Below are positions 7,586-15,126 of a stretch of DNA of 38,133 nt, piece by piece. The notes beneath the pieces are model-generated. The model was given only the letters and a program-made list of their open reading frames with translations. It was not told the DNA's origin and searched no databases. The position numbers and the translations under genes were made by a program. Source of the DNA: Euzebyales bacterium. GTDB lineage: Bacteria; Actinomycetota; Nitriliruptoria; Euzebyales; JAHELV01. Each line of letters starts with the position of its first letter. The first letter of the stretch is position 1. The stretch is from NCBI GenBank assembly GCA_036374135.1, contig DASUUK010000063.1:1-38133 (forward strand), read 5' to 3'.

Positions 7586-7774
7586 CACGCGGTGGTTGCC
7601 CTTTCACCCCGTTTTCCGGTCAAACGACACCCGCCCCGCCGAGCGACACCCACCCCCGGCGAGTGACACCCGCCCCGCCGAGTGACACCCGCCCCGCCGA
7701 GTGACACCGGCCCCGGCGAGTGACACCGGCCCCGGCGAGTGACACCCGCCCCGTGAGGTCGCAACCACCGCGTG
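7586..7774. repeat. Seven-copy 19-bp tandem array within a perfect 14-bp inverted repeat
   Basis: Seven near-identical units of 18-20 bp (typical unit TGACACCCGCCCCGCCGAG) run from 7625 to 7757. Variants differ mainly at CCGCCCCGCC versus CGGCCCCGGC. The array is bounded by a perfect inverted repeat: CACGCGGTGGTTGC at 7586-7599 and its reverse complement GCAACCACCGCGTG at 7761-7774. The unit length is not a multiple of three and no gene crosses the array. There are no spacers, so it is not CRISPR. The function is unknown; it occupies most of the gap between the regulator and the next lipoprotein gene. Confidence 0.9.
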
Positions 7775-7855
7775 GACTCCCCCGTGCACGACCGTCACTA
7801 CATGGCCGCCATCCCGCTGTTACCGTTGACGTCCGCTACCGGGAGGGTGGCCCAC

Positions 7856-8509
7856 GTGCGCAGGTCGTTGGTCGCGGTGGTCGCGCTCGGCACCGTCGTC
7901 GCCGCCTGCGCGGGCGCGGATGACGCCGAACAGCTCGTCGTGTCCGCCCCGACCCGTGCGGTGGCCGATGCCGGCGGCGACGCGTCGTTCGGCTCGTCCA
8001 CGGCGCCCGCGGGGCGGCCGCAGCCGAGTCTGACGCGGGCGATCGACTGGCGGATCACGGCAGGCTCGCTCGGCACGCAGGCGGTGCGTGGCGGCGTGGG
8101 GGTCTCCCTCGAGCGGCTGTCGCTGATCCTGCCCGAGCGGTGGTGTCCGGACGATGCGCCGGCGGACATGCCGGCGTGCGCCGAGATGACCCGCGACATC
8201 GCCACCGTGGTGGCGGTCGACGCGATCTTCGACAACACGACCGGCCTGCGGCGGGAGATCCGGCCCGAGGACGTCGTGCTCGACATCGGCGGCCGGCGCT
8301 GGACGGCGGTGGCGTTGGCGAGCACCTCCGGTCCAGCGGTGGTCGACGACCTCACCGTCGCTGGTCGACTCGTCTGGCTCGTCGATCTGACGGTCGACGA
8401 CATCCGCGATCATGGCACCGTCGAGCTGCTCGTCCCGGCACCGCTGCCCGAAGGTGGTGGTGGCGGCGGCGCCAACCGCGGCGCGCTTCGTGTCGTCGTG
8501 GTCATCTGA
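7856..8509 (+). CDS. Predicted lipoprotein of unknown function
   Basis: A 217-residue exported protein. GTG 7856 is chosen because GGGAGGG lies 8-9 nt upstream and the product then starts with a compact signal peptide ending VVAAC (lipobox Cys18). The mature part contains two further Cys (near ERWCPDDAPADMPACAEM) that could form a disulfide. Its beta-strand-rich pattern (VVAVDAIFDNTTG...EDVVLDIGGRRW) recalls DUF4352-type immunoglobulin-like sandwiches, although I cannot confirm that family. The C-terminus has a run of glycines before a final hydrophobic strand. The gene follows the tandem-repeat array and has no obvious operon partner. Confidence 0.75.
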   Translation: MRRSLVAVVALGTVVAACAGADDAEQLVVSAPTRAVADAGGDASFGSSTAPAGRPQPSLTRAIDWRITAGSLGTQAVRGGVGVSLERLSLILPERWCPDDAPADMPACAEMTRDIATVVAVDAIFDNTTGLRREIRPEDVVLDIGGRRWTAVALASTSGPAVVDDLTVAGRLVWLVDLTVDDIRDHGTVELLVPAPLPEGGGGGGANRGALRVVVVI

Positions 8510-8597
8510 TAGCGCTCAGTCAGCCACCGGGCCCACCGCAGCCGTGACCAGTGGCCCGCCCGCATGGTCGTCGATCACCGTCGCCGCACGCATCAGC

Positions 8598-8773
8598 TCA
8601 CGGGTGCAGCACTGTCGCCGCGGGTCGTCGCAGCTGGCAGCCGAAGCGATCTCCCGGGACGCCCGCCGTCGCCGCGCCGGGCGCCGTGACCACCAGCAGC
8701 ATCGTCAGTGCTGCCAGTACCGCCAGCACGCCCGTCGGGACGCACGCGTGGGTACGGCTGTTGTCAGTCGCAT
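8598..8773 (-). pseudogene. Possible small exported protein with a frame break
   Basis: On the minus strand a strong ribosome-binding site (GAGGAG, 7 nt upstream) precedes ATG 8773. That frame gives a basic N-terminus (MRLTTAVPTRASRRA) but stops at 8705. The frame one base away continues with a clear hydrophobic segment (VLAVLAALTMLLVVTAPG) and ends at 8598. Joined, they would make a roughly 58-residue secreted peptide with a normal signal sequence. A single-base indel near 8725-8735 is the simplest explanation. No family is recognised, and the call could be wrong if neither frame is translated. The rest of 8510-8966 shows no other gene I can support. Confidence 0.3.
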
Positions 8774-8966
8774 CGTGAGCTCCTCGACGCCGGGCCGGAG
8801 GTGCGCCTGATGTCGCGGGCACGGTGGAATGTCGGCCTTTGCGGCCTTTGCGGTCGCGTGCGGGTTCGACGATGCGGGCGCAGGGCGTGCGGCACGCCGT
8901 GGAGCGCGGCAGCACTGGCCGGGCGGCGACACCCGACCGGTGGATCAGCCCGCGGCGCCGCCAGGA

Positions 8967-9392
8967 TCAGCCGAAGCTGATCGGCTCGTCGCTGATGTCG
9001 ACCGTGAACTCCGGCGGTCCGTCCTCGGGATACCACCAGTACAGGACGGCGGCCCACCACGGCGCGTCGTCGGGGACCGTGAACTCGACGGTGTGTTCGG
9101 TGCCGGAGTCGGACGTCGCGGTCAGCGTGTGGTCACCCGGATCGATGTAGACCGTGAACGGGACCACATGGTGCTGGTCCCTGACGGGGAAGCGTTCGTC
9201 GACGACGACCTCGCCGTCGACCGTGACCGTGACGCCGACCTCGGGCTCGGCGTAGCTCTGGTTGCTGACGTAGAGGGTCAACGGCGGTGGATCGGACCGC
9301 CGGCCGACGGGGGTCTCGACCGGCGCGGCGCCGCTGTCCGAACAGGCGACGACCATCACCGCCACGATCGTCAACGCCGCCATCCGTCGCAT
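8967..9392 (-). CDS. Predicted lipoprotein of unknown function
   Basis: A 141-residue exported protein with a signal peptide ending VVAC (lipobox Cys17) when started at ATG 9392. A GTG at 9419 in the same frame would add nine residues before the signal and is less likely. The mature domain has the pattern of a small beta-sandwich (LTLYVSNQSYAEPEVGVTVTVDGE, later GDHTLTATSDSG), reminiscent of proteins that present a short Ig-like fold outside the membrane. It lies 50 nt downstream of the Gfo/Idh/MocA gene on the same strand and could be co-transcribed. No specific function can be assigned. Confidence 0.75.
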   Translation of the reverse strand: MRRMAALTIVAVMVVACSDSGAAPVETPVGRRSDPPPLTLYVSNQSYAEPEVGVTVTVDGEVVVDERFPVRDQHHVVPFTVYIDPGDHTLTATSDSGTEHTVEFTVPDDAPWWAAVLYWWYPEDGPPEFTVDISDEPISFG

Positions 9393-9442
9393 CGTCGTGC
9401 CGACCTGTCGCTGCCGCACCAGTATGGCGCCCCGGCGGTCGG

Positions 9443-10456
9443 TCAGATGGGTACCGCGCCCTCGTCGAAGTGGACGCCCAGGGCGTGCAGGGCCTGCTCG
9501 AGGACCGACATCACGGCGACCGTGTCGTCCAGCGGCATGGTCGGGCTCTCAGTCACCCCCGCGCGCAGGCAGCGGTGGACCTCGTCGAGCTCGTGGGAGT
9601 AGCCGTTCCCGGTCGCTGGAGCATCCACCGTCTCGGCGTCGATGTCGTCCTGTCCCCGCACGCGGTGCACGACGATGCGGTCGGGGTGATGGAACGGGGC
9701 CGGCACCTCGATCCACCCGTCGGCGCCGAACACGGCGGCCGTGCCGGTCAGCGGACCGGACAGCGAGCACTGGCCGATGCCGGCACGGCCGTCCGACGTG
9801 TGCCACGTGACCGTGGCGTCGGCGTCGACGCCGTTGGGTGCGGTGCGTCCTGCCACGTGCAGCTCCGCGGGCGTGCCACCCAGCACCGACTGGATGAACG
9901 ACACCGGGTACACGCCCAGGTCGAGCAGCGCGCCGCCCCCCTGCGCGGCATCCCACAGCCGGTCGTCCGGGTCGAACCGTGTGCGCCGGCCGAAGTCGGC
10001 CCGCACGCTGTGGACCTCGCCGATCGCCCCGTCGGCCAGCAGGTCGCGCAGCCTCACGACGGCCGGCTGGAACCGGGTCCACATGGCCTCCATGCAGAAC
10101 ACCCCGGCGTCGCGGACGGCGCCGATGACCCTGCTCGTGCCGGCCAGCGTGCACGCGAACGCCTTCTCGACCAGCAGGTGCTTGCCCTCGGCCGCGGCAG
10201 CCAGAGCGAGTGCGTGGTGCTGACGGTGCGGCGTGGCGATGTAGACCACGTCGACGTCGGGGTCGGCCAGCAGCTCGCCATACGACCCGTGGGCCACGGC
10301 GGCGCCGTGCTCGTCCGCGAACGCGCGGGCGCGGTCGATGGACCGCGAGCCGACCGCGTGCAGCCGCCCGCCCTCGTTCACGGCCAGATCCTCGGCGACC
10401 CTGGCGGCGATGCGCCCGGGACCGACGATGCCCCAGAGGATCGTGTCGTTGCTCAT
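9443..10456 (-). CDS. Gfo/Idh/MocA family NAD(P)-dependent oxidoreductase
   Basis: A 337-residue dehydrogenase. The N-terminal Rossmann domain begins WGIVGPGRIAARV (dinucleotide loop) and continues DVDVVYIATPHRQHH. The motif normally EKP reads LLVEKAFACT, with the catalytic Lys retained, a variation common in dihydrodiol dehydrogenase/xylose dehydrogenase-like members. The C-terminal domain carries GGGALLDLGVYPVSF, which contains the Asp and Tyr region of the active site. It probably oxidises or reduces a sugar or cyclic polyol. The start ATG 10456 follows AGGA at weak spacing. It may form a transcription unit with the lipoprotein gene downstream. Confidence 0.88.
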   Translation of the reverse strand: MSNDTILWGIVGPGRIAARVAEDLAVNEGGRLHAVGSRSIDRARAFADEHGAAVAHGSYGELLADPDVDVVYIATPHRQHHALALAAAAEGKHLLVEKAFACTLAGTSRVIGAVRDAGVFCMEAMWTRFQPAVVRLRDLLADGAIGEVHSVRADFGRRTRFDPDDRLWDAAQGGGALLDLGVYPVSFIQSVLGGTPAELHVAGRTAPNGVDADATVTWHTSDGRAGIGQCSLSGPLTGTAAVFGADGWIEVPAPFHHPDRIVVHRVRGQDDIDAETVDAPATGNGYSHELDEVHRCLRAGVTESPTMPLDDTVAVMSVLEQALHALGVHFDEGAVPI

Positions 10457-10656
10457 CCCACGTCCCGTCCTGCGGCGCCTGCCGTCCGGACGGGTGCGGA
10501 TGGCGCCGCTGCCATCGTGTCGACGTCCGGTCGGCGAGCATAGCCCCGGCGAGTGCGGAGGTGGACGGACCCTCGTACGGCGACCGATGTCACGTGTTCA
10601 TCGCCCGATCACGTGGTCGTGGTGACACCGCGGCCGACAGCGGGTACGACGACACC

Positions 10657-11814
10657 ATGGCCTACCGGTTGCAACGTGACGAGTCATTGCCCGTCGGCGT
10701 CCGCCGCATCGCCCGCGAGCTCGTGGACGAGGCGCTGGACCTGCTCGACGACCCGGGGGAGGAGATCGAGGAGTCGGTCCACCAGGTCCGCAAGAACTGC
10801 AAGATGCTGCGCGGGCTCATCCGCCTGGTGCGCCCCGGCATGGGCGACGTCTACACGGAGGCGAACGTCACGTTCCGTGATGCCGCGCGTGAGCTGGCCT
10901 CGATCCGCGACGCGCACGCGCTGCTCGCGACGTTTGATGATCTCGTCGCGGCCGTAGGCGACCGCCGTCCCGACAGCACTGACGCGTTGCGGCATGTGCG
11001 GGCCGAGCTCGCGGCCCGTGCCGACGCGGCGTCCGCGGCGGTGAGGACGACGACCGGCACCACTGGGAGCGGGGCGGTGGACAGTGACGGGACAGCCGTC
11101 GACGACCGGATCCTGCGTGCCCGCGACCTGCTCGCGGCCGGACGCCACGGCATCGATGAATGGCCGTTGACCGACGACGTCGACGTCATCCGCGACGGGA
11201 TCGCCAAGACCTACCGGCGGGGACGAGACCGCCTGCGCGACAGCATGTTCACCCCGACCGACGAGCTGCTCCACCAGTGGCGCAAGCGGGTCAAGTACAC
11301 CTGGTACCACGTTCGGCTGCTGCGCGACGCGGCGCCGAGCGTGCTCCGGCCCCTGACCGGGCGACTGCACGACCTGTCCGACGCCCTCGGCGACGACCAC
11401 GACCTCGCCGTGCTGCTCGAGCAGATGCGCGCGGACGTGGACGCCTTCGGAGGCGACGAGGTGCTGCGCGAGACCACAGCGGTCGTCGATGTCGTGCGCG
11501 AGGATCTGCAGCAACGCGCGTGGCGCCTCGGGTCGCGGCTGTACGTCGAGCCTCCGGCGACGTTCTCCGAGCGCCTCGCCGGCTACTGGCGCGCATGGCT
11601 GGAGCACGGCGACGAGTTGCCGACCGGCGAGATCTCCGACCTCGCGCCGCCCGACGACGATCTGGACGAGCAGTCGGCGCGTCAGCTCTACGCGATCGCG
11701 CGGGACCTGGACATCGCGATGCGGTCGACGATGGACCGTGATGAGCTGATCGCCGCGATCCGCACGTCGGGATGGACCGGGGACCGCTCGGTGCAGGCGT
11801 CCGCCGGGCCGTGA
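10657..11814 (+). CDS. CHAD domain protein with Rho-N-like C-terminal domain
   Basis: A 385-residue protein dominated by a CHAD domain (conserved histidine alpha-helical domain). Each half has the histidine/basic signature: VHQVRKNCKMLRGLIRLV near residue 41 and HQWRKRVKYTWYHVRLLRD in the second half. LHDLSDALGDDHDLAVLL is also typical. CHAD domains bind polyphosphate and localise to polyphosphate granules. No CYTH triphosphatase domain is attached. The last 46 residues are unusual: residues about 340-369 (QLYAIARDLDIAMRSTMDRD followed by ELIAAIR) fit the helix pattern of the Rho termination factor N-terminal/SAP-like fold, which binds nucleic acid. ATG 10657 lacks a clear ribosome-binding site and may be leaderless. 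Confidence 0.87.
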   Translation: MAYRLQRDESLPVGVRRIARELVDEALDLLDDPGEEIEESVHQVRKNCKMLRGLIRLVRPGMGDVYTEANVTFRDAARELASIRDAHALLATFDDLVAAVGDRRPDSTDALRHVRAELAARADAASAAVRTTTGTTGSGAVDSDGTAVDDRILRARDLLAAGRHGIDEWPLTDDVDVIRDGIAKTYRRGRDRLRDSMFTPTDELLHQWRKRVKYTWYHVRLLRDAAPSVLRPLTGRLHDLSDALGDDHDLAVLLEQMRADVDAFGGDEVLRETTAVVDVVREDLQQRAWRLGSRLYVEPPATFSERLAGYWRAWLEHGDELPTGEISDLAPPDDDLDEQSARQLYAIARDLDIAMRSTMDRDELIAAIRTSGWTGDRSVQASAGP

Positions 11815-11846
11815 ACGTGGAACTGGCGTGTGCCACCGCCGACACC

Positions 11847-11871
11847 TGTCGCGGGGCCTGACCCCGCGACA
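11847..11871. terminator. Perfect 10-bp hairpin between convergent genes
   Basis: TGTCGCGGGG (11847-11856) and CCCCGCGACA (11862-11871) pair perfectly around a 5-nt loop. It lies between the CHAD gene and the convergent acyltransferase gene, so it may end transcription from both sides. There is no following T-run, which is common for actinobacterial hairpin terminators. Confidence 0.6.
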
Positions 11872-11933
11872 CGTAGGCGACCGCGGTGGTCCGACCCGCG
11901 GATGGCGCGCATGCCGACGTCGTCCCTCGGCGG

Positions 11934-13274
11934 TCACGGGCGCTGCGCCGCGGCCACGTCGACCTGTTCGCAGACCCGGCGACGGGTGGTCAGCACGCGG
12001 TCGAGCAGCCCGCGCGTGTTGCGCAGGCCCATCCACCCCGTCCACGCGCGGGCGAGCGCGATCACCCGTTCGAGGCCACCCACCGCCACAGCGCCAGCGA
12101 CCGGGCACGCCAGGAAGACCGCCAGCGTCGGCCACAACCCGGTCACCGGTGCCGCGATCGCGACGAGCAGCCAGGCGAGCGGGTACACGAACAGGGCGGT
12201 CAGGACGCGCACCGTGCCCTTGGTCACCGGAACCGCTGGTCGGCGCCCCGCCACGGCGGTCAGGACGGTCGGTACCAGGTTGACGGCCACGCCCGCCACC
12301 ACGACCACGCCGAGCAGCACGAGGTAAGCCGTGAGCCCCAACGCACGCCGCAGCAGGAACGCGGCATCGACGCGTGGCACCAGCAGGTCGTCACGTAGCC
12401 GTAGCAGATCCAGTTGCACCTGGTACGTGCCGAGCGCGTCCATCACGTCCCGCCGTGCCGACGCGGGCGCATCGGCGATCGCCTGCGCGAGCGACTCGCG
12501 GCGGGCGAGCGACACGATCTGATCGGGCGACGTCAGATCGGTGCGCAGTCGCACGTCGGCCGCCCGGTTGAGCATGGCGCGCTCGAGCACGTCGTCGTAC
12601 CGGGGGGTGGTCTCGCTCAGGCGACGGCGGATCTGCTCGGTCAGCGCGCGCACGGTCGGGTGCTCGTCCACGTCGTGGACGCCATCCGCATCGTCGCGCG
12701 CGGCCAGCCAGCGGTCGATGTCGATCGGGTCGCCCACGCGGGCCAGCACCCGGGAGCGCAGCGCCAGCTTGTCGTCGAACGTCAGGCCGATCGGCACGAT
12801 CGTGACGCCGTCGACACCGGCGTCGTACGCGCCGAGCGCGATGCGGGCGGCTCCGGTGCGGACACGCTGCAGTTCGAGCCGGTCGTGGGTCGTGCCCTCG
12901 GGGAAGATGGCCAGCATCCCGCGCTGGCGGAGCAGGTCGTGCGCGCGGCCGAACAACGCGGCATTGTCCACAGGCCCGCCGGGATGGTCGCCGGGGCGCC
13001 TGACCGGCACGAGTCCGGCCAGCGCCAGCAGCGGTCGTACCAGCACCGAGTGCCACAGCGTGGCCTTGGCCACGAAGCGTGGCACGCCGCGGCAGATGAC
13101 CGCCAGCAGCACGGCGTCGACCAGGCCGTTGAAGTGGTTGGCGACGATCACACGGGGGCGGTCGTCGGGGATCCGCGACCTGCCGATCACGTCGACCGTG
13201 CGGAACAGGCCGTGGCTGACCAGCCACGCGACACCGTCGAGCGCCATGTCGACCAGTGGACGGCCCGCTGCCAC
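11934..13274 (-). CDS. 1-acyl-sn-glycerol-3-phosphate acyltransferase-like membrane protein (PlsC superfamily)
   Basis: About 446 residues from GTG 13274. The N-terminal half is a PlsC-type acyltransferase: VIVANHFNGLVD gives His47 and Asp53 separated by five residues (HX5D rather than the usual HX4D), and IFPEGTTHD at about 123-131 is the substrate-phosphate motif. The HX5D spacing is seen in the Gpt2/Sct1-like group of glycerophosphate acyltransferases. The C-terminal third contains two pairs of hydrophobic segments. It probably acylates a lysophospholipid or related lipid at the membrane. A TTG at 13280 overlapping the upstream TGA is an alternative start; ATG 13247 is less likely. It is the last gene of a four-gene operon and is tightly coupled to the CREST hydrolase. 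Confidence 0.85.
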   Translation of the reverse strand: MAAGRPLVDMALDGVAWLVSHGLFRTVDVIGRSRIPDDRPRVIVANHFNGLVDAVLLAVICRGVPRFVAKATLWHSVLVRPLLALAGLVPVRRPGDHPGGPVDNAALFGRAHDLLRQRGMLAIFPEGTTHDRLELQRVRTGAARIALGAYDAGVDGVTIVPIGLTFDDKLALRSRVLARVGDPIDIDRWLAARDDADGVHDVDEHPTVRALTEQIRRRLSETTPRYDDVLERAMLNRAADVRLRTDLTSPDQIVSLARRESLAQAIADAPASARRDVMDALGTYQVQLDLLRLRDDLLVPRVDAAFLLRRALGLTAYLVLLGVVVVAGVAVNLVPTVLTAVAGRRPAVPVTKGTVRVLTALFVYPLAWLLVAIAAPVTGLWPTLAVFLACPVAGAVAVGGLERVIALARAWTGWMGLRNTRGLLDRVLTTRRRVCEQVDVAAAQRP

Positions 13275-13276
13275 CG

Positions 13277-13915
13277 TCAACGCTTCTTCAGCGCCGCGTG
13301 CGCCCATGCGGCAATGGCCGCGCCGGACAGGTTGTGCCACAGTCCGTGCGGCTGGATCCAACTGTCGGGACGGCACGTCGGCGCTCCTGTGCGCCCCGCG
13401 GCGTACGCCACGAGCGCCGCGGTCATGAGCGCCTCGGCGACGCGGTGCGACCTGGCGGTGTCGCCGCGCGCCACCCGCCGGGCGGAGATCTCCGCGACCG
13501 TTGCCGCCCCCGCCAGCAACGCCGACACGGCGCGGATGCTGGTAGGTCGCGTGGCCAGCAGCGCGCTGATGCCGGCGATGGCGACCGCGTACACCGCGGT
13601 CGCAACGCGTGCCAGGTCCGGTCGCACCTCTGAGACGTCCTCCAGGCAGATCACGCCCAGCATCGCAGCGATGGTGGCGTCGTGGGCCCATCCGCCGAGG
13701 CGCCCGCCCGGCCCGTGGTAGGCGACGCTGCCGACGCCGGCGCCGGCCACCGTGCCGCCGACCAGCCACGCATGGCGGTGGTGGCGGTTGTGGCGGGCGA
13801 TCCACGCACCCGTCGCCGCCAGCAACGCCGCGCTGATCGTGTTCGCCGGCTGGGCGATCGGACCGGGTCGGATGCGCTCGCAGTCGGCCGCGCCGAGCGG
13901 CGGGTCAGTGGCCAC
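13277..13915 (-). CDS. CREST-superfamily (ceramidase/Per1-like) integral membrane hydrolase
   Basis: A 212-residue multi-pass membrane protein. The conserved polar residues of the CREST superfamily of membrane metallohydrolases are visible: GPIAQPANTIS near residue 18, a Ser63/His67 pair in GSVAYHGPG, His78-Asp79 in WAHD, and SWIQPHGLWHNLSG with His190 and His194 near the C-terminus. Relatives include alkaline ceramidases and PAQR receptors, so it probably hydrolyses an amide or ester bond in a lipid. GTG 13915 has GGGGAG 7 nt upstream and lies 4 nt after the preceding stop. The downstream acyltransferase overlaps or abuts its stop codon, suggesting a linked lipid-remodelling step. Confidence 0.75.
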   Translation of the reverse strand: MATDPPLGAADCERIRPGPIAQPANTISAALLAATGAWIARHNRHHRHAWLVGGTVAGAGVGSVAYHGPGGRLGGWAHDATIAAMLGVICLEDVSEVRPDLARVATAVYAVAIAGISALLATRPTSIRAVSALLAGAATVAEISARRVARGDTARSHRVAEALMTAALVAYAAGRTGAPTCRPDSWIQPHGLWHNLSGAAIAAWAHAALKKR

Positions 13916-13919
13916 GCGG

Positions 13920-14531
13920 CTACTCCCCGGAGCGGAGGGTGTGACGGTCGATCGACGCCGCTGCGGCCTCGCCGGTGGCGGGGGCCGTCGCCAGATCGAT
14001 CGACAGGCCGTGGTCCAGCACGAGCGTGCCCAACGCGCCCGGCGCCGGCTCGACCGCGCGGAGCAGCGCTGCCAGCGCCGCGTCGACCGCAAGCGCACCG
14101 CCGTCAGCCGTGAGGGGCTGGGCGCTGAACGGCCCGACGGGTCGATGCAGTTCCACGGCCCACTCGTCCTCTTCCGCCGCCGCGTCGCCCACGACGAGCG
14201 TCACGGCATCCCGCCGTGCGGCATCGTCGAGGCCGTCCGGCCACGACACGGTCGTCGACGCCTCGTACAGGGCCTGCTGCACGCGGTCGAGCACCGACGA
14301 CACCACGACGGCCGGCACCGCCGACGAGCCCGCGGCGGTCCGCACACGGACGGTGAGCGTGGACCGTTCGGTCCGGGCGATCCTGCTCAGGATGTGGTCG
14401 CGGCGCTGCTGCAGCGTCCGGTGCATCCACCGCAGCCCGGGCCGCTCCTCGACCTGCGGACCCGTGAAGGGCTCGAGCGCCTCGTCGATGTGGGCGATGG
14501 CCTCGTACAGCTCTGCCGCGGGAGTGTTCAT
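13920..14531 (-). CDS. Hypothetical protein coupled to DUF6932-like gene
   Basis: A 203-residue soluble protein with no family I recognise. The N-terminus is predicted helical (MNTPAAELYEAIAHIDEALEPF), followed by RWMHRTLQQRRDHILSRI and then a beta-rich region (RSTLTVRVRTAAG, AVPAVVVSSVLDRVQQALYEA). The C-terminal half is alanine-rich. Its ATG at 14531 overlaps the stop of the upstream DUF6932-like gene by ATGA, so the two are translationally coupled and probably function together. The downstream CREST gene starts 4 nt after its stop. The tight linkage makes a structural or regulatory partner of the nucleotidyltransferase-like protein the most economical guess. Confidence 0.7.
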   Translation of the reverse strand: MNTPAAELYEAIAHIDEALEPFTGPQVEERPGLRWMHRTLQQRRDHILSRIARTERSTLTVRVRTAAGSSAVPAVVVSSVLDRVQQALYEASTTVSWPDGLDDAARRDAVTLVVGDAAAEEDEWAVELHRPVGPFSAQPLTADGGALAVDAALAALLRAVEPAPGALGTLVLDHGLSIDLATAPATGEAAAASIDRHTLRSGE

Positions 14532-15007
14532 GCCTGCACCACGACGAACCCGCGCGTGTTGCCGTCGCGGTCGGTTCCGAAGTGGGCCTCCCACATGGTC
14601 GCGACGGCGCGCGCGGGCACCTGGCCGGCATCACCGTCGGGGTAGCGGACCACCGGGTAGTTGTCGCACCGCCACAGTTCCTCGGTCACGTGACCAGCCA
14701 CCATGGACCGCATCACCTGACGCCGGTGCCGCGGCATCTCGTCGAACGCCGCGCCGTCGATGACGGTGATGAGATCGAGGTCGTTGGGCTGGGCTTTGTC
14801 GGTGACGAAGCTCCCGGCCAGCCAATGGGCCTCGAACGCCCCGAGCTCGCGCAGCGCGTCGCGCAGCTCGGTCCACCAGTCGAAGATCGCCCGCCGTGTG
14901 TGTGAGCCGACGAACGGGTCGACGAAGGTGGCACGGACCTCATCCACCGTGGCGTCGTGGCGGCCCGGGGGCAGGTTGCCGTTCGCGTCGATGTCGGGCA
15001 GTCCCAT
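14528..15007 (-). CDS. DUF6932-like nucleotidyltransferase-fold protein
   Basis: A 159-residue protein. The segment HWLAGSFVTDKAQPNDLDLI (residues about 61-80) matches the minimal nucleotidyltransferase motif: Gly65-Ser66 followed by Asp76-x-Asp78. The opening GNLPPGRHDATVDEVRATFV and the ending WEAHFGTDRDGNTRGFVVV match what I know of DUF6932 proteins, which often sit in accessory regions and lack a defined function. The start ATG 15007 is preceded by GGAG at 7 nt. It is the first gene of the four-gene minus-strand operon and overlaps the next gene by 4 nt. Possible activities include AMP transfer to a partner protein, but nothing here proves catalysis. Confidence 0.75.
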   Translation of the reverse strand: MGLPDIDANGNLPPGRHDATVDEVRATFVDPFVGSHTRRAIFDWWTELRDALRELGAFEAHWLAGSFVTDKAQPNDLDLITVIDGAAFDEMPRHRRQVMRSMVAGHVTEELWRCDNYPVVRYPDGDAGQVPARAVATMWEAHFGTDRDGNTRGFVVVQA

Positions 15008-15126
15008 GCGTTGCTCCGGTCCGGGGTCGATGCTCTGGCAAGGGCCCACGGCAGATGTTGAGCGATGGGCACCCGCAGCACCCGGACCGGCGACGTCAGC
15101 GCCGGTCCGGGCGTTGCCGCTCGTTT

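Noticed and set aside
7625-7757. Tandem array as a CRISPR
   Set aside because: The units are contiguous with no unique spacers, and no cas gene is near.
10684-12135. Minus-strand open frame opposite the CHAD gene
   Set aside because: No recognisable domain; the CHAD motifs are on the plus strand.
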